Shown piece by piece: positions 42,124-51,328 of a stretch of 64,000 nt of DNA. Every line of letters starts with the position of its first letter. The stretch's first letter is position 1. The DNA lies in NCBI GenBank assembly GCA_035263125.1, contig DATFRP010000227.1, positions 32,590-96,589 on the forward strand. The letters are read 5' to 3'. Source of the DNA: Gp6-AA40 sp035263125 (GTDB lineage Bacteria; Acidobacteriota; Vicinamibacteria; Vicinamibacterales; UBA2999). The notes below the pieces were generated by a model. That model did not search any database and was not told where the DNA came from. It worked only from the letters and a program-made list of their open reading frames with translations. Made by a program: the position numbers and the translations under genes.

Positions 42124-43500
42124 GTGGCACATCTGACCTTTCTCGGCGCGGCCCGCACCGTCACCGGGTCCAAGTACCTGCTCGAACACGACGGCTCGCG
42201 CGTTCTTTTCGACTGCGGCCTCTTCCAGGGGTTGAAGGAACTGCGCATGCGCAACTGGGCGGACTTTTCCGTGCCGTCCGACTCGATTCACGCCGTGGTC
42301 TTGACGCACGCGCATCTGGATCACGTGGGCTATCTTCCGCGGCTGACCGCGCAGGGATTCAAAGGGCGCGTGTTCTGCACGGCAGGAACGAAGGATCTAT
42401 GTCAGCTCGTCCTGCCTGACGCGGGACGGATTCAGGAAGAAGATGCGCGGCAGGCGAACCGACACGGCTACACCAAGCACACACCCGCGCTTCCGCTCTA
42501 CACCGAGAGCGATGCGTTCGCGGCGCTGACACATCTGCAGCCCATCGGCTATGAGCGTGAGATCGAAATCGGCCCGGGCATTTCGATCGAGATGTTCTCA
42601 GCCGGACACCTGCTCGGATCGGCGTTCATCCTCGTGCGGTTGAAGGGCGGCCCATCGATTCTCTTCGGTGGGGACCTCGGACGATATGACCGTCCTGTGC
42701 TGCCCGATCCGCTGCCCCCTCGGAGCGCCGATGTGATGCTCGTCGAGTCGACGTATGGAGACCGCGACCATCCCAGTGACGGTACTCAAGAGGCACTGGG
42801 CAACGTGATTCGCGACACCGTCAGGCGAGGCGGCAAGCTGATCGTGCCGTCGTTTGCGATCGGTCGCGTCGAAGAGCTTCTCTACTGGATGCGTCGCCTC
42901 GAGCAGGACCATCGCATTCCGATCCTTCCCGTGTACGTCGACAGCCCGATGGCCACGGACGGCCTGAAGTTCTACTCCGCACGCGTCGCGGAGTTGGATC
43001 CCGACATGCGATCGGAGCACAAGCAGGTGTCGCAGTTTGCAACCGGCCGTTTTCAGACGATTGCGTCCCCGCAGCAATCGAAGGAGCTGACCGCGAGCCG
43101 CCGGAGCGCGATCGTGATTTCGTCGAGCGGCATGGCGACCGGGGGTCGCGTGCTGCACCACCTCGCCGCGGCGCTGCCCGACGAGAAGAACACGGTGCTG
43201 TTCGTCGGCTATCAGTCCGAAGGCACGCGGGGCCGGGCACTGGTCGAAGGAGCGAAGACGGTGAGAATCCATGGGCGCGACATCGCCGTCAATGCCCAGA
43301 TCGTGAAAATCGATTCGATGTCGGCGCACGCCGATCGCAACGAAATCCTCCGCTGGCTTGGCGCACTTCCCACACCACCAGGACGTCTGTGCCTCGTGCA
43401 CGGCGAGCCCGGACCGATGGACGCGCTCAAGCTCCGAATCAAGGAACGACTCGGATGGGACGCATACACGCCACAACATGGGGAGACGATCGAGCTGTGA
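42124..43500 (+). CDS. MBL-fold beta-CASP RNase/exonuclease (CPSF/YSH1-like)
   Basis: 458 residues from GTG 42124. The metallo-beta-lactamase core has THAHLDHVGYLP and FSAGHLLGSA, and the beta-CASP segment has VESTYGDR, PSFAIGRVEELLYWM, SSSGMATGGRVLHHL and the final SAHADRNE. This is the bacterial TTHA0252/CPSF-73-like family of RNA nucleases, probably acting in RNA processing or decay. The stop overlaps the GTG of the next gene (GTGA). Zn2+ dependence follows from the family. Confidence 0.9.
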   Translation: MAHLTFLGAARTVTGSKYLLEHDGSRVLFDCGLFQGLKELRMRNWADFSVPSDSIHAVVLTHAHLDHVGYLPRLTAQGFKGRVFCTAGTKDLCQLVLPDAGRIQEEDARQANRHGYTKHTPALPLYTESDAFAALTHLQPIGYEREIEIGPGISIEMFSAGHLLGSAFILVRLKGGPSILFGGDLGRYDRPVLPDPLPPRSADVMLVESTYGDRDHPSDGTQEALGNVIRDTVRRGGKLIVPSFAIGRVEELLYWMRRLEQDHRIPILPVYVDSPMATDGLKFYSARVAELDPDMRSEHKQVSQFATGRFQTIASPQQSKELTASRRSAIVISSSGMATGGRVLHHLAAALPDEKNTVLFVGYQSEGTRGRALVEGAKTVRIHGRDIAVNAQIVKIDSMSAHADRNEILRWLGALPTPPGRLCLVHGEPGPMDALKLRIKERLGWDAYTPQHGETIEL

Positions 43501-45464
43501 TCCCCAATCGGACTGCTTCCGAGTCGCCGACGGTTGCCGCCCGCCCGCACTTCCTGGAGCAGATCGGCGAGGCCGCAGTGGTACAGCTCTATGCGGACGG
43601 GTTCTCGTCGCTGTCTCTGCGCGAGAAGACGCTGGCCTGGCACTTGTATCTCGCAGCGCTCGCCGGGCGCGACATCTACTACGACCAGCGCTACGCGCAC
43701 AACCTCGACATGCGCGGGCTGCTCGAGACGATCCTCACGCACGCCGCGCACGTCGATCTTCGGGTGCTGCGCGAGATCCGCGCCTACACCAAACTGTTCT
43801 GGATCAACAGCGGTCCCTACAACAATCTGACCGCGCGCAAATTTCTGCTCGGGATCACGCGCGACGAACTGCGGGACGCGGTCGCCGCTGCCGCGAGCGA
43901 CGGAGCGTCGTTCGCGCGGCGACACGAGGAGACGCTCGATGCCTTCGTCGACCGGCTCGCCCCGCTCTTCTTCGATGCCACGATCGACCCCGTCCTGACC
44001 AACAAGACGCCCGGTCCGGGCCGTGACATGTTGCAGTCGAGTGCCAACAACCTGTACCGCGGAGTGACCGCTCGAGACCTCGATGATTTCGACGAGCGAT
44101 ATGCCCTCAACTCGCGACTCGTCGCGCAGAATGGCCACCTGGTCGAAGAGGTCTATCGGGTCGGCGGCCGGTACGATCGGCAGATCCGGCGCATCGTCGG
44201 CCATCTGACGGACGCGCTTTCTTGTGCGCCTCCTCTCATGGCCGACGCGCTGCGTGCGCTGATCGGCTTCTATACATCGGGCGAAGACGCCGACCGCGTC
44301 GCCTACGACATCGCCTGGGTTCGCGATCAGGAGTCGCCGGTCGACACGATCAACGGTTTCGTCGAGGTCTACATGGACCCTCGAGGCGCCAAGGGCGCTT
44401 GGGAAGGGCTCGTCTGGTACGTCAACGAGGAGAAGACGAAGAAGATCGAGGCGCTCGCTGCAAGCGCGCAGTGGTTCGAGAACCACATGCCGTGGGATCA
44501 CCGCTATCGAAAGCCGCAGGTCACTGGTGTGACCGCCAGAGCCATCGAGGTGGTCGTCGAAACCGGCGATTCAGGCCCGCTCACGCCGGTCGGCATCAAC
44601 CTGCCCAACGACCAGGCGATACGCGAGCAGTATGGAAGCAAGTCGGTCTCATTGACGAACGTCGCCGACGCCTACGAGCACGCCACGCCGGAGGAGTTGC
44701 GGAGCGAGTTCGCGTGGGATGTGGATGAAGCCGAGCGTGCCAGGACGTGGGGAGCGCTGGCACAGGAGCTCACCACGAATATGCACGAGGTCATCGGCCA
44801 CGGATCAGGCCGGATGGCCGAGGGGGTGGCGATGCCGCCGCACCGACTGCTCGCGGAACAGTACTCCGCGATCGAAGAGGCACGAGCCGATCTGGTCGCG
44901 CTGTACTTTCTGCCCGATCCCAGGCTCGTCGACCTTGGACTGGTCTCATCGGAGCATCACGATGAGATCGTCCGGTGCGAGTACGAGCACTACGCCCGCA
45001 CGGTCCTCGTCCAGTTGCGGCGGGTCCGCGAGGGCGCGCAGCTCGAGGAGGACCACATGCGAGGCCGCCAGATGATTGTCGAGTGGCTTCGCGCACACAC
45101 GACCGCCATCGAGGTACGGCGCCGAGCAGGCAAGACCTACTTCGTCATGACCGACGCGCGCGCGTTTCGCGATGGCGTGGCGCGACTGCTCGCCGAGGTT
45201 CAGCGGATCAAGAGCGAGGGCGACTACGCCGCCGCCCGCGCGCTCTTCGAGACCTACGGTATCCGCGTCGATACCGCGCTCCGTGACGAGGTCGTCGCCC
45301 GCGTCGATCGTCTGCAGCTGCCCTCGTATACGGGATTCGTGATGCCGAGACTGGACGCCCGGCGCGATCACGCTGGCGCGATCATCGAGATCGAGATCAC
45401 GTACCCGTGTGATCTCGAATCGCAGATGCTCGAGTACGCGGCGTTCGCGCGTCAGGGTTCGTAG
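43497..45464 (+). CDS. Dipeptidyl-peptidase III-like M49 metallopeptidase
   Basis: 655 residues from GTG 43497, overlapping the MBL stop by 4 bases (the open frame back to 43389 is in the MBL gene). The zinc motif HEVIGHGSGRM is at about 430-440 and the distal EEARAD at about 460-465, which together define M49 (HExxGH ... EExRAD). The N-terminal 400 residues are helical and include MPWDHRYRKPQVTGV. Dipeptidyl peptidase III removes dipeptides from the N-terminus of short peptides, in the cytosol. No signal peptide is seen. Bacterial DPP III copies are known, mostly in Bacteroidetes and related groups. Confidence 0.9.
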   Translation: MIPNRTASESPTVAARPHFLEQIGEAAVVQLYADGFSSLSLREKTLAWHLYLAALAGRDIYYDQRYAHNLDMRGLLETILTHAAHVDLRVLREIRAYTKLFWINSGPYNNLTARKFLLGITRDELRDAVAAAASDGASFARRHEETLDAFVDRLAPLFFDATIDPVLTNKTPGPGRDMLQSSANNLYRGVTARDLDDFDERYALNSRLVAQNGHLVEEVYRVGGRYDRQIRRIVGHLTDALSCAPPLMADALRALIGFYTSGEDADRVAYDIAWVRDQESPVDTINGFVEVYMDPRGAKGAWEGLVWYVNEEKTKKIEALAASAQWFENHMPWDHRYRKPQVTGVTARAIEVVVETGDSGPLTPVGINLPNDQAIREQYGSKSVSLTNVADAYEHATPEELRSEFAWDVDEAERARTWGALAQELTTNMHEVIGHGSGRMAEGVAMPPHRLLAEQYSAIEEARADLVALYFLPDPRLVDLGLVSSEHHDEIVRCEYEHYARTVLVQLRRVREGAQLEEDHMRGRQMIVEWLRAHTTAIEVRRRAGKTYFVMTDARAFRDGVARLLAEVQRIKSEGDYAAARALFETYGIRVDTALRDEVVARVDRLQLPSYTGFVMPRLDARRDHAGAIIEIEITYPCDLESQMLEYAAFARQGS

Positions 45465-45490
45465 GACGCGAAGCTCCTGTTCCATCGACG

Positions 45491-46651
45491 ATGTTCTCGA
45501 ATCGTCTGCCGGCGCACGCCGAGATCAACGCGATCAGCCGCGCGGTCGAATCGCTGCGCGCCACTGGCGCTGCGATCGTCGATCTCACGGAGTCGAATCC
45601 CACCCGCGCAGGGATCCCGTATCCGGATGATCTGCTGAACGCCCTCAGTGAGCGGCGCGCGCTGCGGTACGAGCCGCAGCCGCTCGGTGTCATGACGGCA
45701 CGGCAGGCGGTTGCGGATGATTTCGCACGTCGCGGCGTCGGCATCGACCCTGGGTGCATCGTGCTCTCGTCGAGCACGAGCGAAGCCTACAGCTGGGTGT
45801 TCAAACTGCTGTGTGATCCCGGAACGAGCGTGCTGGTGCCGCAGCCGAGCTATCCGCTGTTCGAACATCTGACCAGGCTCGATTCGGTCCAGGCTGTGCC
45901 CTATGCGCTTCGGTATCACGGACGATGGGAAATCGATGTCGATTCATTAGCCGCGGCGCCCGCGGAGACGAAGGCGGTGCTCCTCGTCTCTCCGAACAAT
46001 CCAACCGGATCGTACGTCTCGCGATCCGAAGCCGACGCAATTGTCGCGCTGTGCCGCGAACGGGGATGGGCGCTCGTTGCCGATGAGGTCTTCGCCGAGT
46101 ACGCCGTCGAAACGACGGCGCCGGCGACCGAAATCGTGCACGACAATTCTGTGTTGTCGTTTACGCTGGGAGGAGCCTCGAAGTCGCTGGGGCTGCCGCA
46201 GATCAAGATCGCGTGGATGCTGGTCGGCGGACCTCGGCCGATGAGAGACGAGGCGCTGGCGCGCTTGGAGCTCATCGCCGATACCTTCCTCTCGGTCAGT
46301 ACTCCCGTGCAGATCGCGTTGCCTGATTTGTTCGCTCGTGGAGGTGTCGTACGACGCGCGATTCAGGAACGTGTCGCGCGAAACGCAGCACGCGCACACG
46401 AGCTGGCACGACGATACCCGTCGTGTGATGTTCTTGGCGTGGAAGGCGGGTGGTCCGCCGTGATACGAATACCGGCAGTGCGTGGAGAAGAGACGCTCGT
46501 CATCGACCTGGTGCAGCGCGAGCACGTGCTGGTGCATCCCGGTTACTTCTTCGACTTTCCGCACGAAGCCTTCCTGGTGGTCAGCCTCCTGCCGCCCGAG
46601 GACGTGTTCGCCGACGCCCTCGACCGCGTGCTCCGCGTCGCTTCGTCGTAG
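45491..46651 (+). CDS. Class I/II PLP-dependent aminotransferase
   Basis: 386 residues. DLTESNPTRAGIPYP near the start, LSSSTSEAYSWVFKLL, PQPSYPLFEHL, VSPNNPTGSYVS, ADEVFAEY, the PLP lysine in GGASKSLGLPQIKIAWM and HPGYFFDFP at the end. The layout fits aminotransferases of the alanine/valine-pyruvate or methionine groups; the substrate is not set. It is 26 bases after the DPP III-like stop and 15 before malQ, suggesting one operon. A second aminotransferase of a different subgroup is at 36859-38076. Confidence 0.88.
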   Translation: MFSNRLPAHAEINAISRAVESLRATGAAIVDLTESNPTRAGIPYPDDLLNALSERRALRYEPQPLGVMTARQAVADDFARRGVGIDPGCIVLSSSTSEAYSWVFKLLCDPGTSVLVPQPSYPLFEHLTRLDSVQAVPYALRYHGRWEIDVDSLAAAPAETKAVLLVSPNNPTGSYVSRSEADAIVALCRERGWALVADEVFAEYAVETTAPATEIVHDNSVLSFTLGGASKSLGLPQIKIAWMLVGGPRPMRDEALARLELIADTFLSVSTPVQIALPDLFARGGVVRRAIQERVARNAARAHELARRYPSCDVLGVEGGWSAVIRIPAVRGEETLVIDLVQREHVLVHPGYFFDFPHEAFLVVSLLPPEDVFADALDRVLRVASS

Positions 46652-46666
46652 CGACCCGACCCCGTC

Positions 46667-48256
46667 ATGAGCTGCTCCACGGAATCGCGCCGCGCCGGCA
46701 TTCTCGTGCCGCTGTTCTCGGTACCCTCGTCGCGAAGCTGGGGGATCGGCGAGTTCACCGACTTTCCTCGTTTCGGCGCGTGGCTCGAGCGCGCCGGCCA
46801 GCGCGTGGTGGTGATGCTCCCGCTCAGCGAGATGCCGCCGGGCGAGACGTCGCCCTATTCAGCCCTGAGCGTGATGGCCATCGATCCCCAATTCATCACG
46901 CTCGATGCCGTCGACGACTTCCTCGCGATCGGAGGAGAGTCGGCGCTCGAGCCGGAGCTGCGCCACGAGGTCGCTGTCGCGCGCGCGGCGCGCGCCATCG
47001 ACTATGCGCACGTACGGCATTTGAAAGAGGTCGCCTTGCGGCGGTCGTTCGCCCGGTTCAAAAACGACGAGTGGGCGAAGGACGGGACGCGCGCCGGCGC
47101 GCTGCGCGAATACATTTCCGCGCAGTCGTGGTGGCTGGACGACTATGCCTTGTTTCGCGCCCTCAAAAAGCATCACGGCCCGCAACCGTGGCTCGAATGG
47201 CCGGAACCGATTCGCGTGCGGCACCCTGAGGCACTCGCGGCAGCACGCGTCGATCTGGCGGATGAAGTGCTGTATCGGCAGTATCTCCAGTGGATCGCCG
47301 GTAGCCAGTGGGCGGCCGCGCGGGCGGCGCTGCCCGGTGTCAAGGTCTTCGGCGACCTGCCGTTCGCGGTCGGCACCGAGAGTGCCGATGTCTGGGCGCG
47401 TCAGGATGAATTCCGACTGGACCTTTCAATCGGCGTCCCGCCCGATGCCTTCAGCGCGACCGGACAGGACTGGCGACTGCCTGCGTATCGATGGGACGTG
47501 CTGGCCGAGCGCGACTTCACGCTGTTGCGTCAGCGGGCGGCGCGCTGCGCCGATCTGTTCGACGGGTATCGCGTCGATCACCTCGTCGGCTTCTTCCGGA
47601 TGTACACGAGACCGATGTCGGGCGGAGAGGGCTCGTTCACTCCCGTCGAGCAGAGCGCGCAGCAGGCGCTCGGCGAGTGGATCCTCGGCGTGTTCCAGCA
47701 GTCTGGAGCCCAGATCATCGCGGAGGACTTGGGGGTCGTTCCCGATTTCGTTCGCGACTCGCTGGCGCGGCTGTCGATTCCCGGCTACAAGGTGTTCAGG
47801 TGGGAACGCGAGTGGCACGACGAGGGCCAGCCCTTCAAAGATCCGGTCACCTACGACCGGGTGGCGGTCGCGACGTCCGGCACCCACGACACCGAGCCGC
47901 TCGTCGTCTGGTGGGAGACCGCGCCGCTCGACGAGCGGGAAGCGGTTCTCGAGATACCTTCGATCCGCTCCTGTCTCAGCGCGGAGGACCGTACCCGGGC
48001 CGTCCAGTCAACCGACCTCTCGTCGTCTCTGCGTGACGCGCTCCTCGAAGCACTCTTTGCCTCGGGCGCCGATCTGCTCGTGCTCCCGATTCAGGATGTG
48101 TTCGGCTGGCGTGATCGCATCAACGAGCCGGCCACGGTCGGCCCGCACAATTGGAGCTGGAAGCTTCCGTGGGAGAGCGATCGGCTGCTGTCGGTGCCGG
48201 AGGCGGTCGAGACCTCTGAACGACTCAGGCGGTGGACGGAGAAGTACCACCGATGA
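46667..48256 (+). CDS. malQ: 4-alpha-glucanotransferase
   Basis: 529 residues, GH77. The enzyme moves alpha-1,4-glucan segments between chains in maltodextrin and glycogen use. AGILVPLFSVPSSRSWGIGEF, LPLSEMPPGETSPYSALS, FGDLPFAVGTESADVW, catalytic DGYRVDHLVGFFRMY (nucleophile Asp), IIAEDLGVVP (acid/base Glu) and SGTHDTEP (third Asp), and final NEPATVGPHNWSW. All three catalytic acids are present. It is close to the usual 500-residue bacterial form. It faces the glnS gene stop to stop, 6 bases apart. No other glycogen gene is near. Confidence 0.94.
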   Translation: MSCSTESRRAGILVPLFSVPSSRSWGIGEFTDFPRFGAWLERAGQRVVVMLPLSEMPPGETSPYSALSVMAIDPQFITLDAVDDFLAIGGESALEPELRHEVAVARAARAIDYAHVRHLKEVALRRSFARFKNDEWAKDGTRAGALREYISAQSWWLDDYALFRALKKHHGPQPWLEWPEPIRVRHPEALAAARVDLADEVLYRQYLQWIAGSQWAAARAALPGVKVFGDLPFAVGTESADVWARQDEFRLDLSIGVPPDAFSATGQDWRLPAYRWDVLAERDFTLLRQRAARCADLFDGYRVDHLVGFFRMYTRPMSGGEGSFTPVEQSAQQALGEWILGVFQQSGAQIIAEDLGVVPDFVRDSLARLSIPGYKVFRWEREWHDEGQPFKDPVTYDRVAVATSGTHDTEPLVVWWETAPLDEREAVLEIPSIRSCLSAEDRTRAVQSTDLSSSLRDALLEALFASGADLLVLPIQDVFGWRDRINEPATVGPHNWSWKLPWESDRLLSVPEAVETSERLRRWTEKYHR

Positions 48257-48262
48257 AACGCG

Positions 48263-49963
48263 TTACGAAGACTTATTGATTTTTGCCCAGGTGTCTTTCA
48301 GGGTCACGGTGCGGTTGAACACAGGCGCGCCGGGACGCGAATCGGGGTCGACGCAGAAATAGCCTTGCCGTTCGAACTGGAAGCGCGTTCCTGGTGCTGC
48401 GCTGGCAAGCGACGGCTCGACCTTGCAATGGGTGAGGACCTCGAGCGACGCGGGATTGAGATCATCGAGTGGGTCGCGACCTGCCGCCGGATCTTCCGAT
48501 CGGAAGAGGCGATCGTAGAGCCGCACGTCCGCGTCGACGGCGTGAGCGGCCGACACCCAATGGATGGTTCCCTTGACCCGTCGGGTGGCGGTCGCGCCGC
48601 GCAGGGAGTCGGTGTCAATCGTCGCACGGAGCTCGACGATCTCACCCGATGCGTCCTTGACGACCTGCTCGCACTTGAGGATGTACGAGTACCGCAGGCG
48701 CACCTCGGCGCCCGGTGACAACCGGAAGAACTTCTTGGGCGGCGATTCCATGAAGTCGTCGCGGTCGATGTAGATCACGCGCGAGAACGGCACGGCTCGC
48801 TTCCCTGCGCTCGGATCCTCGGGGTTCTGCTCGGCTGCGACCTCTTCGACCCGATCCTCGGGGTAGTTCTCGATGATCACGGTGAGCGGCCGCAGCACCG
48901 CGAGCGCCCGCAGCGCGCGACGATTCAGATCTTCGCGCACGGTGTGCTCGAGCAGCGCGACGTCGATGACGTTTTCCTTCTTGGCCACGCCGATCCGCGA
49001 GCAGAAGTCACGGACCGCTTCGGGGGTGTAGCCGCGCCGCCGGATGCCAGCAATGGTCGGCATCCGGGGGTCGTCCCATCCGGCCACGAGCTTCTGCTCG
49101 ACGAGCGCGAGCAGCTTTCGCTTGCTCATCACCGTGTAATTCAGGTTCAGGCGTGCGAACTCGATTTGTTGGGGGCGAGACCGGAATGCTCCCGTATGAC
49201 GAAGGTTGTCCACGACCCAGTCGTACAAGGGCCGATGGTCTTCGAATTCCAGAGTGCACAACGAATGCGTGATGCCTTCGAGCGCGTCGGAAATCGGGTG
49301 CGCGTAGTCGTAGGTCGGATAGATGCACCACGTCGAGCCAGTTCTGTGATGCGACGCATGGCGAATGCGGTACAACGTCGGGTCTCGCATGTTGATGTTC
49401 GGCGACGTCATGTCGATCGCCGCACGCAGCACGTGCGCGCCGTCGGTGAATTCCCCCCCGCGCATGCGTCTGAACAGATCGAGATTCTCCTCGACGGTGC
49501 GGGCGCGATACGGACTGTTCTTCCCGGCCTCTGTGAGGGTGCCGCGATAGTCGCGGATCTCATCGGCAGTCAGGCTGTCGACGTACGCCTTGCCGTCACG
49601 GATCAACTGCTCGGCGAAGCCGTAGAGTTGTTCGAAGTAGTCGGAGGCGTAGAAGAGACGGTCGGACCAGTCGAACCCCAGCCAGCGGACGTCTTCCTGG
49701 ATCGATTCGACGTACTCGGTGTCTTCCTTCGTCGGATTGGTGTCGTCGAAGCGGAGATTGCAGGCCCCGAGAAATTCTTCGGCGACGCCGAAATTCAGAC
49801 AGATCGATTTCGCATGCCCGATGTGCAGGTATCCGTTGGGCTCTGGCGGAAACCGGGTGTGCACATGACCGCTGTGGCGGCCGGCGCGCACGTCGTTCGT
49901 CACGATTTCTCGAATGAAGTCGAGTGGACGCGCCGACTCGAGCGTTGGCAAAGGTTCCGACAT
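48263..49963 (-). CDS. glnS: Glutaminyl-tRNA synthetase
   Basis: 566 residues. FPPEPNGYLHIGHAKSI carries the HIGH site, LRFDDTNPTKED, WLGFDWSDRL, IDMTSPNINMRDP, TYDYAHPISDALEGITHSL and VMSKRKLL (KMSK). C-terminal anticodon-binding barrels follow (FFRLSPGAEVRLRY, GTIHWVSAAHAV). It charges tRNA-Gln directly. Many bacteria instead use GatCAB with a non-discriminating GltX, so a glnS copy is informative about decoding here. Length agrees with the E. coli enzyme (554). Confidence 0.95.
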   Translation of the reverse strand: MSEPLPTLESARPLDFIREIVTNDVRAGRHSGHVHTRFPPEPNGYLHIGHAKSICLNFGVAEEFLGACNLRFDDTNPTKEDTEYVESIQEDVRWLGFDWSDRLFYASDYFEQLYGFAEQLIRDGKAYVDSLTADEIRDYRGTLTEAGKNSPYRARTVEENLDLFRRMRGGEFTDGAHVLRAAIDMTSPNINMRDPTLYRIRHASHHRTGSTWCIYPTYDYAHPISDALEGITHSLCTLEFEDHRPLYDWVVDNLRHTGAFRSRPQQIEFARLNLNYTVMSKRKLLALVEQKLVAGWDDPRMPTIAGIRRRGYTPEAVRDFCSRIGVAKKENVIDVALLEHTVREDLNRRALRALAVLRPLTVIIENYPEDRVEEVAAEQNPEDPSAGKRAVPFSRVIYIDRDDFMESPPKKFFRLSPGAEVRLRYSYILKCEQVVKDASGEIVELRATIDTDSLRGATATRRVKGTIHWVSAAHAVDADVRLYDRLFRSEDPAAGRDPLDDLNPASLEVLTHCKVEPSLASAAPGTRFQFERQGYFCVDPDSRPGAPVFNRTVTLKDTWAKINKSS

Positions 49964-49998
49964 GGGGAAACCCTGATTTTACTTGGATCAGGGCGTTT

Positions 49999-51216
49999 TC
50001 ACGGAACCTTCTGCACATCGTCGACCTCAGGATCGGTCGTCGCCTCCTCGGGGAGCCCCATCAGACCTGCCTGCTTTAGTACGCGTGGGACGGTATCAAT
50101 CGGCTCTGACAATGGGAGTTCACCAGCGGTCGTGACGTCGAGTTCCTTCAGGCGCCGCGCGCTCACGAGCACGCGGCTTTCAAACGATCCGGCGGCCTTG
50201 TTGTACGCCTGCACCGCGCCATCGAGCTTCTTGCGCATGTCGTCGAAGTGGTCGGTGAAGATCAACAGGCGTTCGTAGAGATCCTTTCCGAGCCGCGCCA
50301 CTTCACGGTAGTTGTCGGTCAGCGCCTCCTGACGCCACGAATGTGCGACGGTCGTCAGCAGCGCGATCAATGTGATGGGGCTCGCGAGCAGCACTCGCTG
50401 CTGCAGTCCGCGCTCGATGAGCGTCAGATCGTGCTGGAGCGCGGCGCTGAAGAGCGTCTCGCCCGGCAGGAACATGACAACCATTTCAGGAGAGTTGCCC
50501 AGTTGCTCCCAGTACGCCTTGCCGCCGAGCTTGTCCATGTGCTCGCGGACCTGTCGGGCGTGCGCCTGCAGCCGCGCCGAGCGGGCTTCTTCGTCTTGGG
50601 CCTCCTGCGCATCGAGGAAGGCCTCGAGCGGGGCCTTGGCATCGACGACGATCTGCTTGCTGCCGGGGAGATGCACGATCAGATCGGGACGGAGTCGCCC
50701 ACCGTTATCGGAATAGAGCCCCGGCTGTTCGTCGAAATCACAGCGATGCAGCATGCCGGCGATCTCGACGACGCGCCGCAGCTGCATTTCACCCCAGCGC
50801 CCGCGTACCGCCGGAGTCCGGAGCGCCCGCGAGAGCGTGTTCGTGGCCGCGCCGAGGGCCAGTACCTGCTGCGACAGGCGTGAATACGCTTCGATGCGTT
50901 CGCGTTCGGCGTGATCGAGTCGTTCGTCGAGTCGGGTCAGCGTATCGGTGATCGGCTGTCGATACCGCTCGAACGACGTCCGAGCCAGATCGAAGAACGA
51001 GTTCCGATTGTCTTTCAGCGCGTCGGCGGCCAGTGCTTGAAACGTGTCGCGGAGTTTCTGATCGGCCTTGTCTATGAGCGCCTGTGCGGATCCAGCCGCC
51101 TGCTTCTGACGCTCGACTTCTTCACCAAGCGATCTGAGCCGGGCGATCAGATAGGCCACGACGGCCGACACTCCCGCCAGTCCAAGCGTCACCCACCATT
51201 CCATGAATGACCCCAT
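49999..51216 (-). CDS. rmuC: RmuC-family DNA recombination protein
   Basis: 405 residues. A TM helix at the start (WWVTLGLAGVSAVVAYLIA) is followed by a coiled coil (EEVERQKQAAGSAQALIDKA) and the RmuC nuclease-like core: TLSRALRTPAVRGRWGEMQLRR, LRPDLIVHLPGSKQIVVDAK and VVMFLPGETLFSAAL. E. coli RmuC restrains inversion at short repeats. The PD-(D/E)xK-like active site is suggested by D-LI ... VVDAK. Start at ATG 51216 or 51204. It lies 35 bases upstream of glnS. Confidence 0.92.
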   Translation of the reverse strand: MGSFMEWWVTLGLAGVSAVVAYLIARLRSLGEEVERQKQAAGSAQALIDKADQKLRDTFQALAADALKDNRNSFFDLARTSFERYRQPITDTLTRLDERLDHAERERIEAYSRLSQQVLALGAATNTLSRALRTPAVRGRWGEMQLRRVVEIAGMLHRCDFDEQPGLYSDNGGRLRPDLIVHLPGSKQIVVDAKAPLEAFLDAQEAQDEEARSARLQAHARQVREHMDKLGGKAYWEQLGNSPEMVVMFLPGETLFSAALQHDLTLIERGLQQRVLLASPITLIALLTTVAHSWRQEALTDNYREVARLGKDLYERLLIFTDHFDDMRKKLDGAVQAYNKAAGSFESRVLVSARRLKELDVTTAGELPLSEPIDTVPRVLKQAGLMGLPEEATTDPEVDDVQKVP

Positions 51217-51328
51217 TGTGCCCTAAGGACGCGTCGCATTGTGATCGACCCGCAGGCCGCTCTCTCCCCGCACCTTCGCAAACGTGACCCCGTACGGCAC
51301 CCGCACCGTCAGCCGGTAGAATCAGAAT

